From Paracoccaceae bacterium (GTDB lineage Bacteria; Pseudomonadota; Alphaproteobacteria; Rhodobacterales; Rhodobacteraceae): a stretch of DNA of 7,445 bases. How positions within the stretch are numbered: the stretch's first letter is position 1; each line of letters opens with the position of its first letter. Shown here piece by piece: positions 1 through 5,826 of the stretch. The stretch covers positions 1-7,445 of the forward strand of contig JAHELH010000119.1 of the NCBI GenBank assembly GCA_024644285.1. Reading direction: 5' to 3'. A model generated the notes under the pieces. The model searched no databases, was not told the DNA's origin, and saw only the letters and a program-made list of their open reading frames with translations. Position numbers and translations under genes: made by a program.

Positions 1-1895
1 TCGTGATCAACTGCAACCTTCAGCGGCTGGACGGTCCGGTGCGCGGCAACGGCAAGATCGTGCAGGAGCTCGAGGGTAATTTCCGCGGCTCTGGCTGGGA
101 AGTGATCAAGGTGCTCTGGGGTCGCGGCTGGGACGAGCTGCTGGAGATGGACACCAGCGGGCGGCTGCGCCAGCTGATGGACGAGACCGTCGACGGCGAC
201 TATCAGACCTTCAAGTCGAAGGACGGCGCCTATATCCGCGAGCATTTCTTCGGCAAGTATCCCGAAACGGCGGCGCTGGTCGAGGACTGGACCGACGACC
301 AGATCTGGGCGCTGCGGCGCGGCGGGCACGACCCGCAGAAGGTCTATACCGCCTTCAAGCGGGCGACCGAGGTCGAGGGCCAGCCGACCTGTCTGCTGGT
401 CAAGACCGTCAAGGGCTACGGCATGGGCAAGGCCGGCGAAGGCCAGATGACCACGCACCAGCAGAAGAAGATGGCCGAGGACCAGCTGCGCGCCATGCGC
501 GACCGGTTCGAGATCCCGGTCTCGGACGAAGATCTGCCGAAGGCGCCTTTCGTGTCGCTGAACAACGCCCAGAAGGCCTATCTTGCCGAGAAACGGCAAG
601 CGCTGGGCGGGCCGTTCCCGGCGCGCAACACCGAGTCGCCGAAGCTGGAGATTCCCAAGCTGCAGGCCTTCGAGGGTCAGCTGAAGGGCACCGGCGACCG
701 CGAGATCTCGACCACGATGGCGTTCGTGCGGATCCTGACGACGCTGCTGCGCGACAAGCAGGTCGGCAAGCACGTCGTGCCCATCGTGCCGGACGAAAGC
801 CGCACCTTCGGGATGGAGGGGCTGTTCCGCAGCGTGGGCATCTACAACCCGCTGGGCCAGCACTACATCCCCGAAGACGCCGACCAGATGATGTTCTACA
901 AGGAAAGCGAGACCGGACAGGTCTTGCAGGAAGGCATCAACGAGGCCGGCGCGATGGCCGACTGGATCGCCGCCGCCACGTCGTATTCCAACCACGGCGT
1001 GCCGATGATCCCGTTCTACATCTACTACTCGATGTTCGGCTTCCAGCGGATCGGCGACCTGGCCTGGGCCGCCGGCGACAGCCGCGCGCGCGGCTTCATG
1101 CTGGGCGGCACGGCCGGGCGCACCACGCTGAACGGCGAGGGGCTGCAGCACGAGGACGGGCACAGCCACATCCTGGCCGGCACCATCCCGAACTGCATCA
1201 GCTACGACCCGACCTTCAGCTACGAGGTGGCGGTCATCGTGCATAACGGGCTGAAGCGGATGTTCGTCGACCAGGAGGACATCTATTTCTACCTGACCCT
1301 GATGAACGAGAACTACAGTCACCCGGACATGCCGACAGGCGTTGAGGACGGCATCGTCAAGGGGCTCTACCGGTTCCAGAAGACGTCGCGGCCGGGCAAG
1401 AAGCACATCAACCTGATGGGGTCGGGCACGATCCTGATGCAGGCGATCCGGGCGGCCGAGATGCTGAAGAAGGATTTCGGCGTCACCAGCGACATCTGGT
1501 CGGCCACCAGCTTTAACGAACTGGCCCGCGAGGGGCAGGACGTGGCGCGGCACAACCGGCTGAACCCGCTTGGCAAGCAGCGCAAGGCCTACGTGACCGA
1601 GACACTGGAAGGCGCGAAAGGTCCGATCGTGGTGGCGACCGACTACATGAAGAACTACGCCGAGCAGATCCGGGCCTTCGTTCCGAACCGGTTCACGGTT
1701 CTGGGCACCGACGGGTTCGGCCGGTCGGACAGCCGGGTGAACCTGCGGCGGTTCTTCGAGGTCGACGCCAACCACATCGCGGCGGCCGCCATGGTCGACC
1801 TGCACCGCGAAGGCGCTGTCAGCGAGAAGGATCTGCGCGAAGCGCTGAAGAAATACGACATAGACGGCGGCAAGCCGAACCCGCGGCTGGTATGA
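1..1895 (+). CDS. aceE: Pyruvate dehydrogenase E1 component, homodimeric type (5'-truncated by window edge)
   Basis: This is the thiamine-diphosphate E1 that decarboxylates pyruvate and reductively acetylates the lipoyl group of E2, in the cytoplasm. The reading frame is open from base 1 (codon phase 3), and the 630 visible residues align by memory with E. coli AceE from about residue 256 to the C terminus. The GTG at base 3 is therefore an internal Val, not a start. About 255 residues, including the GDGE thiamine-diphosphate motif, lie upstream. Visible landmarks are INCNLQRLDGPV at the left edge (end of the cofactor/Mg site), the mobile active-site loop with His152 of the visible peptide (equivalent to E. 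coli His407), the GINEAG glutamate that activates the cofactor (about residue 314), HEDGHSH at 383-389 and the LGTDGFGRSDSR signature near the C terminus. It ends in PNPRLV as the family does, with no frameshift. aceF follows 24 nt downstream. Confidence 0.97.
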   Translation, partial: VINCNLQRLDGPVRGNGKIVQELEGNFRGSGWEVIKVLWGRGWDELLEMDTSGRLRQLMDETVDGDYQTFKSKDGAYIREHFFGKYPETAALVEDWTDDQIWALRRGGHDPQKVYTAFKRATEVEGQPTCLLVKTVKGYGMGKAGEGQMTTHQQKKMAEDQLRAMRDRFEIPVSDEDLPKAPFVSLNNAQKAYLAEKRQALGGPFPARNTESPKLEIPKLQAFEGQLKGTGDREISTTMAFVRILTTLLRDKQVGKHVVPIVPDESRTFGMEGLFRSVGIYNPLGQHYIPEDADQMMFYKESETGQVLQEGINEAGAMADWIAAATSYSNHGVPMIPFYIYYSMFGFQRIGDLAWAAGDSRARGFMLGGTAGRTTLNGEGLQHEDGHSHILAGTIPNCISYDPTFSYEVAVIVHNGLKRMFVDQEDIYFYLTLMNENYSHPDMPTGVEDGIVKGLYRFQKTSRPGKKHINLMGSGTILMQAIRAAEMLKKDFGVTSDIWSATSFNELAREGQDVARHNRLNPLGKQRKAYVTETLEGAKGPIVVATDYMKNYAEQIRAFVPNRFTVLGTDGFGRSDSRVNLRRFFEVDANHIAAAAMVDLHREGAVSEKDLREALKKYDIDGGKPNPRLV

Positions 1896-1919
1896 CCGCG
1901 GAACGAGGAGACAGAGAAT

Positions 1920-3188
1920 ATGGCAACTGAAGTCAAGGTACCGGATATCGGCGATTTCACCGATGTCCCGGTCATCAGCATCCTCGTCAGCGTTGGCGAC
2001 AGTGTGGCAAAGGAAGATCCGCTGATCGAGCTGGAGAGCGACAAGGCCACGATGGAGGTTCCGTCCTCGGCCGCCGGGACGGTCAAGGAGATCAAGGTCT
2101 CCGAGGGCGACAAGGTCTCGGAAGGCGCGGTGATCCTGCTGCTGGAGGAAAGCGACGCCGGCGATGCCGGCGGCGGCAAGGAAGAGCCGAAAGCGGAAAA
2201 GGCCGAGGCGCCGAAGCAGGAGCAGGCGGCCGCGGCGCCGGCCCCCGCCGCCTCGCCCGCGCCGGTGATGGATGCGGGGTTCAACAAGGCGCATGCCTCG
2301 CCCTCGGTGCGGGCCTTCGCGCGCAACCTGGGCGTCGATCTGAGCAAGATCAACGGCACCGGCCGCAAGGGCCGCATCCTGCGCGAGGACGTGACCAAGG
2401 CGTTCAAGGCGTCGGCCCCGGTGGCGGCTGTCGGCACAGGGGGCGGCGGCATGGGCATTCCGCCGATCCCGGCCGTGGATTTCAGCAAGTTCGGCCCGGT
2501 CGAGAATGTCGAGATGCCGCGGATCAAGAAGCTCTCGGGCCCCGCCTTGCACCGGTCGTGGCTGAACATCCCGCATGTCACGCACAACGAAGAGGCCGAC
2601 ATCACCGATCTGGACGGCTACCGGAAGGAGCTGGACACCCAGGCCAAGCAGGACGGCTATCGCGTGACGCTTCTGTCCTTCGTGATCAAGGCCAGCGTCT
2701 CGGCGCTGAAACAGCACTGGGAGGTGAATTCCTCGATCCATCCCGACGGCGACAAGCTGATCAAGAAGGATTTCTACAATATCGGTTTCGCCGCCGACAC
2801 GCCGAACGGGCTGGTGGTGCCGGTGATCAAGGATGCCGACCGCAAGGGGATCATCGAGGTCTCGAAGGACCTGATGGAACTCAGCGCCGCCGCGCGCGAC
2901 GGCAAGCTGAAGAGCCAGGACATGCAGGGCGCGACCTTTACCATCTCGTCACTGGGCGGCATCGGCGGCACGAGCTTTACGCCGATCGTCAATGCGCCGG
3001 AAGTGGCGATCCTGGGCCTGACGCGGTCGAAGATGTCGCCGGTCTGGGACGGCGAGGAATTCAAGCCGCGGCTGATGCAGCCGCTGTCGCTGTCCTATGA
3101 TCACCGGGCCATCGACGGCGCGCTGGCCGCAAGGTTCTGTGCGACGCTGAAACACCTGCTCGGCGATGTGCGCCGGCTGATGCTGTAG
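1920..3188 (+). CDS. aceF: Pyruvate dehydrogenase E2, dihydrolipoamide acetyltransferase
   Basis: This is the core of the pyruvate dehydrogenase complex and transfers acetyl from lipoyl-lysine to CoA. The 422 residues comprise one lipoyl domain (about 1-77, lipoyl Lys42 in ESDKATME), an Ala/Pro/Glu/Lys linker (about 78-122), a peripheral-subunit-binding domain (about 124-162, SPSVRAFARNLGVDLSKING), a Gly/Pro linker (about 163-190) and the acetyltransferase catalytic domain (about 195-422). The catalytic domain carries the DHRAIDG motif with His395 and Asp399, and it ends in DVRRLML as in E. coli. E. coli AceF has three lipoyl domains and about 630 residues, so this is a short single-lipoyl version. 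The start is fixed by the lipoyl domain beginning at residue 4 and by GAGGAG at 1905-1910, 9 nt before the ATG. It sits 24 nt after aceE and 9 nt before lpd. The 2-oxoglutarate E2 (SucB) is excluded by the aceE neighbour and the sequence style. Confidence 0.96.
   Translation: MATEVKVPDIGDFTDVPVISILVSVGDSVAKEDPLIELESDKATMEVPSSAAGTVKEIKVSEGDKVSEGAVILLLEESDAGDAGGGKEEPKAEKAEAPKQEQAAAAPAPAASPAPVMDAGFNKAHASPSVRAFARNLGVDLSKINGTGRKGRILREDVTKAFKASAPVAAVGTGGGGMGIPPIPAVDFSKFGPVENVEMPRIKKLSGPALHRSWLNIPHVTHNEEADITDLDGYRKELDTQAKQDGYRVTLLSFVIKASVSALKQHWEVNSSIHPDGDKLIKKDFYNIGFAADTPNGLVVPVIKDADRKGIIEVSKDLMELSAAARDGKLKSQDMQGATFTISSLGGIGGTSFTPIVNAPEVAILGLTRSKMSPVWDGEEFKPRLMQPLSLSYDHRAIDGALAARFCATLKHLLGDVRRLML
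1929..2150 (+). repeat. Lipoyl-domain coding repeat, copy 1 (in aceF)
   Basis: This is the 74-codon lipoyl domain of E2 (residues 4-77). It matches the domain at the start of lpd without gaps, with 61 of 74 residues identical by hand count. The stretch around the lipoyl lysine (VAKEDPLIELESDKATMEVP) is identical in both copies. The bases also agree closely, with mostly third-position differences, which points to a duplication within this operon or its ancestor. Confidence 0.85.
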
Positions 3189-3197
3189 GGGGCCGAG

Positions 3198-4985
3198 ATG
3201 GAAGTCAAAGTTCCCGATATCGGCGATTTCAAGGACGTCCCGGTCATCACCATCCTGGTTGCCGAGGGCGATACCGTCGCCAAGGAAGATCCGCTGATCG
3301 AGCTGGAATCCGACAAGGCGACGATGGAGGTGCCGTCGCCCGCCGCCGGCAAGGTCAAGGCGCTGAAGGTCAAGGAAGGCGACAAGGTGTCCGAGGGTTC
3401 GGTCATCCTTGAACTGGAGGGCGCCGCGGAGGGCGATGCGCCGAAGCAGAGCGCGCCGAAAGCCGAAGGTTCGGAGGGCCGCACGGCGGCCTCGGGCTAT
3501 GGCGGGCGCGGCGGGCCGGAAAGCGACAAGCCGAAGGCGGTGCAGCCCACCGGCAGCGCGTCCGGCAAGGGCGACGTGCATGGCGAGGTGGTGGTGCTGG
3601 GTTCTGGCCCCGGCGGCTATACGGCCGCGTTCCGCGCGGCCGACCTGGGCAAGAAGGTGGTGCTGATCGAAAAGTACTCGAACCTCGGCGGGGTCTGCCT
3701 GAACGTGGGCTGCATTCCGTCGAAGGCGCTGCTGCACGCCGCCAAGGTGATTACCGAGGCCGAGGAGATGGCCGATCACGGCGTCAGCTTCGGCAAGTCC
3801 AAGGTCGATGTCAAAAAGCTGCGCGGCTGGAAGGACTCGGTCGTCAAGCAGCTGACCGGCGGGCTGGGCGGGCTGGCCAAGGCGCGCAAGGTCACCATCG
3901 TCAACGGCTATGGCCGGTTCACCGGGCCGAACATGATCGAGGTGCAGACCGACGACGGGGTCAAGACCGTCAGCTTCGACAACTGCATCATCGCCTGCGG
4001 CTCGGAACCGGTGCAGCTGCCCTTCATCCCGCACGACGACGAGCGCGTGATCGATTCCACCGGCGCGCTGGAAATGGAGGGCATTCCGAAGCGGATGCTG
4101 GTGCTGGGCGGCGGGATCATCGGCCTGGAAATGGCCTGCGTCTACGACGCGCTGGGGTCCAAGGTCACGGTGGTCGAGTTGATGGACCAGATCATCCCCG
4201 GCGCCGACAAGGACATCGTCAAGCCGCTGGCCAAGCGCATCGAGGGCCGCTACGAGAAGATCCTGCTGAAGACCAAGGTCACCGCGGTCGAAGCGCAGAA
4301 GGGCGGGCTGAAGGTCACCTTCGAGGACGACAAGGGCGAAAGCTCGACCGATACCTTCGACAAGGTGCTGGTCGCGGTGGGGCGCAAGCCCAACGGCAAG
4401 ACGATCGACGCCGAGAAGGCGGGCGTCGCGGTCGACGAGCGCGGCTTTATCGCGGTCGACAGCCAGCAGCGCACCGGGCAGAGCCACATATTCGCCATCG
4501 GCGACGTGGTGGGCCAGCCGATGCTGGCGCACAAGGCGGTGCACGAGGGCAAGGTGGCGGCCGAGGTCTGCGCCGGGCATAACCGGCATTTCGACGCGCG
4601 CCTGATCCCGTCGGTGGCCTATACCGATCCCGAGGTCGCGTGGTGCGGCGTCACCGAGAACGAAGCCAAGGCGCAGGGACTGAAATTCGGCAAGGGCGTT
4701 TTTCCGTGGGCGGCCTCTGGCCGGTCGCTGTCCCTGGGACGCTCGGAGGGGATCACCAAGCTGATCTTCGACGAAGCGGACGACCGGGTGATCGGCGCCG
4801 GCATCGTCGGCCCCAATGCCGGCGACCTGATCGCCGAGGTGGCGCTGGCCATCGAGATGGGGGCGGATGCGGTCGATCTGGGCCACACCATCCACCCGCA
4901 CCCGACGCTGAGCGAGACCGTCAATTTTGCCGCCGAGATGTTCGAAGGAACGATCACCGACCTGATGCCGCCGAAGAAACGGTAG
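3198..4985 (+). CDS. lpdA: Dihydrolipoamide dehydrogenase (E3) with N-terminal lipoyl domain
   Basis: This is the flavoprotein that reoxidises dihydrolipoyl groups and passes electrons through FAD to NAD+. The 595 residues exceed the usual 460-480 because of an extra lipoyl domain (about 1-75, lipoyl Lys40) and a flexible Gly/Ala/Lys linker (about 76-127). The disulfide oxidoreductase part follows. It has FAD motif GSGPGG (135-140), redox pair Cys167/Cys172 in GGVCLNVGCIPSK, NAD motif GGGIIG (304-309) ending at Glu327, second FAD motif AIGDV (433-437) and the dimer-interface His568/Glu573 catalytic pair in HPHPTLSE. All key residues are present. The start is fixed by the lipoyl domain beginning at residue 2. 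A G-rich stretch (3187-3192) overlapping the aceF stop is the likely ribosome site, so translation may be coupled to aceF. Lipoyl-bearing E3 is known in some PDH operons with homodimeric E1 (for example beta-proteobacterial pdhL). That this E3 is specific to PDH, with another E3 elsewhere serving other complexes, is inference. Confidence 0.96.
   Translation: MEVKVPDIGDFKDVPVITILVAEGDTVAKEDPLIELESDKATMEVPSPAAGKVKALKVKEGDKVSEGSVILELEGAAEGDAPKQSAPKAEGSEGRTAASGYGGRGGPESDKPKAVQPTGSASGKGDVHGEVVVLGSGPGGYTAAFRAADLGKKVVLIEKYSNLGGVCLNVGCIPSKALLHAAKVITEAEEMADHGVSFGKSKVDVKKLRGWKDSVVKQLTGGLGGLAKARKVTIVNGYGRFTGPNMIEVQTDDGVKTVSFDNCIIACGSEPVQLPFIPHDDERVIDSTGALEMEGIPKRMLVLGGGIIGLEMACVYDALGSKVTVVELMDQIIPGADKDIVKPLAKRIEGRYEKILLKTKVTAVEAQKGGLKVTFEDDKGESSTDTFDKVLVAVGRKPNGKTIDAEKAGVAVDERGFIAVDSQQRTGQSHIFAIGDVVGQPMLAHKAVHEGKVAAEVCAGHNRHFDARLIPSVAYTDPEVAWCGVTENEAKAQGLKFGKGVFPWAASGRSLSLGRSEGITKLIFDEADDRVIGAGIVGPNAGDLIAEVALAIEMGADAVDLGHTIHPHPTLSETVNFAAEMFEGTITDLMPPKKR
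3201..3422 (+). repeat. Lipoyl-domain coding repeat, copy 2 (in lpdA)
   Basis: This is the 74-codon lipoyl domain of E3 (residues 2-75), aligned gap-free to E2 residues 4-77. The 13 differing residues are spread over the surface positions and the C-terminal part (for example T/K at 12, V/E at 23, S/P at 48, L/E at 72). The lipoyl lysine and its flanks are unchanged, so both copies should be lipoylated. Confidence 0.85.
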
Positions 4986-5046
4986 CAAAGGGTCATCAAG
5001 CCCCGTCCGGGCGCGCCGCACGCGACCGGCCAACAGGAGAAGCCCC

Positions 5047-5256
5047 ATGAGCGACAGCGTCTACAAGATCATCGAACTGGTCGGCACCAGCACCGAGAGC
5101 TGGGACAAGGCGGGCCGCAACGCGGTCGAGCGCGCCGCCAAGACCCTGCGCGACCTGCGCGTGGCCGAGGTGGTGTCGCAGGACATCGTGATGGAGAACG
5201 GCACCTTCAAGGCCTATCGCACCAAGGTCAGCGTGTCGTTCAAATACGAGGACTGA
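5047..5256 (+). CDS. Dodecin, flavin-binding storage protein
   Basis: This is a 69-residue protein of the dodecin family, small proteins that form hollow 12-subunit shells and hold stacked flavin dimers. Family features visible here are the opening YKIIELVGTSTESWDKAG, with the flavin-stacking Trp at residue 19, an amphipathic helix (about 18-35), the LRVAEVVSQDIVMENG turn with Gln45 at the usual flavin-contact position, and a final beta strand ending in KVSVSFKYED. The length is normal for the family. AGGAG at 5035-5039 lies 7 nt before the ATG. The gene begins 61 nt after lpdA and is followed at once by a strong hairpin. Its place beside an FAD enzyme suggests flavin buffering for this locus, which is inference. 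Bacterial dodecins have also been found with FMN or CoA, so the ligand cannot be read from sequence. Confidence 0.93.
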   Translation: MSDSVYKIIELVGTSTESWDKAGRNAVERAAKTLRDLRVAEVVSQDIVMENGTFKAYRTKVSVSFKYED

Positions 5257-5261
5257 GCGGA

Positions 5262-5295
5262 GACCGCCTTGCCCGCGTCGGCGGGCAGGGCGGTC
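5262..5295 (+). other. Strong RNA stem-loop between dodecin and phasin genes
   Basis: This is an inverted repeat of 15 bp (5262-5276 against 5281-5295), with one G-U wobble at 5269/5288, no mismatch and the 4-nt loop GTCG. It starts 5 nt after the dodecin stop. No T-run follows (the next bases are CTGCGGCAGAGAAAGG), so it is not a standard intrinsic terminator when read on the + strand. It may be an mRNA-stabilising or 3'-end-processing hairpin, or a leaky terminator that sets dodecin and phasin output apart. The phasin ribosome site lies 14 nt beyond it. Confidence 0.75.
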
Positions 5296-5318
5296 CTGCG
5301 GCAGAGAAAGGAAATCCC

Positions 5319-5765
5319 ATGGCCAAGAAACCCTACGACCCAACGGACTTTATGAAGGCGTTCGATCCCGAGGCTATTCGCAAGATGTTCGATCCACAGA
5401 ACATGCTCGCCGCCTTTCAGCAGGGCGCCGAGAAGTTCGACTTCTCGAAACTGATGGAGCGCAACAAGCAACAGCTCGAGGCGATGGCCGAGGCCAACAA
5501 GGCGGCGGCCGAGACCTATCGCGACCTGATCGCCAAGCAGATGGCGATATTCCAGGAGGTCATCGCGCCGGCGCAGAAGATGATCGCCGAGAGCAGCGAT
5601 CCCGATAAGGTCAAGGCGCAGACCGAGAAGATCAACGAAGCGATGGCCGAGGCCCTGGCGATGATGAAGACCCTGGCCGACAACACCCGCAAGGCCAACG
5701 AGGAAGCCTTTGCCGCCTTCAAGGCGCAGGTGGACGAGGCGATCAAGGCGGCCACGAAGAAATAG
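5319..5765 (+). CDS. Phasin family protein (PhaP-like), putative polyhydroxyalkanoate granule protein
   Basis: This is a 148-residue, highly charged, Ala/Lys/Glu-rich protein with no Cys or Trp, no signal peptide and no membrane segment. Residues about 43-146 look like continuous amphipathic helix suited to a helical bundle or coiled coil. The stretch ANKAAAETYRDLIAKQMAIF and the tail KANEEAFAAFKAQVDEAIK resemble the alphaproteobacterial phasin_2 family, which coats polyhydroxyalkanoate granules. The N terminus (6-32) holds three exact 9-residue steps beginning YDP, FDP and FDP. AAGGAA at 5308-5313 precedes the ATG by 5 nt. It lies 62 nt after dodecin and 57 nt before pntA. No polymer synthase gene is in view, so the granule role is by family resemblance only. 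A generic helical or apolipoprotein-like phasin with another partner is possible. Confidence 0.75.
   Translation: MAKKPYDPTDFMKAFDPEAIRKMFDPQNMLAAFQQGAEKFDFSKLMERNKQQLEAMAEANKAAAETYRDLIAKQMAIFQEVIAPAQKMIAESSDPDKVKAQTEKINEAMAEALAMMKTLADNTRKANEEAFAAFKAQVDEAIKAATKK
5334..5414 (+). repeat. Three tandem 9-codon repeats in the phasin N terminus
   Basis: Residues 6-14, 15-23 and 24-32 read YDPTDFMKA, FDPEAIRKM and FDPQNMLAA, and the next unit begins again with Phe33. The shared pattern is aromatic-Asp-Pro, two polar or small residues, then two to three hydrophobic or basic residues. Asp-Pro commonly caps helices, so three short helical turns are plausible. The bases have diverged (different Pro and Phe-flanking codons), so this is not a recent slippage product. 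Confidence 0.7.
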
Positions 5766-5769
5766 CGCT

Positions 5770-5826
5770 ATGGATCGCGCCAGCCTGTCATCCGGGCTGC
5801 GCAACGAACGAGGGAAGACGCGATGA
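5770..5826 (+). CDS. Possible 18-residue leader peptide upstream of pntA
   Basis: An ATG 5 nt after the phasin stop opens an 18-codon frame (MDRASLSSGLRNERGKTR), whose TGA at 5824-5826 overlaps the pntA ATG at 5823-5825 (ATGA overlap). The frame contains the pntA ribosome site AGGGA (5811-5815). Its own upstream region has only a weak purine stretch (GAAGAAA, 5757-5763) that overlaps the phasin stop codon. If translated, it could couple phasin and pntA translation. A chance ORF of this length is common, so support is weak. Confidence 0.2.
   Translation: MDRASLSSGLRNERGKTR
5777..5802 (+). other. Moderate stem-loop in the phasin-pntA gap
   Basis: CAGCC (5781-5785) pairs with GGCTG (5795-5799), and the flanking GCG/CGC (5777-5779, 5800-5802) extends the stem past a single bulged C, giving 8 bp with a 9-nt loop. 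There is no T-run after it, so it is not a classic terminator. It lies 8 nt before the pntA ribosome site and could affect initiation or mark an mRNA boundary. Confidence 0.35.

Noticed and set aside
3..5. GTG as a start codon for aceE
   Set aside because: The frame continues to the left edge and the first residues match the middle of AceE (about residue 256), so this is an internal Val and the gene is cut by the window.
1655..2605. 316-codon minus-strand frame, Ser/Pro/Ala-rich, opposite aceE/aceF
   Set aside because: Its low-complexity Ser/Pro/Ala composition mirrors the Ala/Glu/Gly linker of E2 on the other strand, and no domain is seen.
2558..3100. 180-codon plus-strand frame inside aceF
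   Set aside because: It lies fully inside the catalytic domain of E2 in another frame, and its Arg/Gly/Asp-rich sequence is typical of a frame-shifted reading of this G+C-rich gene.
3198..3590. N-terminal extension of LpdA as a mis-called start or a gene fusion error
   Set aside because: The extension is a complete lipoyl domain in the same frame with its own ribosome site, and this architecture is known for E3 in some PDH operons.
4986..5046. Terminator or promoter between lpdA and dodecin
   Set aside because: Only a 4-bp stem (GCCC/GGGC near 4999-5011) without a T-run is present, and no convincing -35/-10 pair can be seen. The gap holds only the dodecin ribosome site.
2949..5048. 699-codon open frame on the minus strand opposite aceF/lpdA
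   Set aside because: It lies antisense to well-recognised genes, has the His/Arg/Asp/Leu/Gln-rich composition of a high-G+C shadow frame, and shows no recognisable domain.
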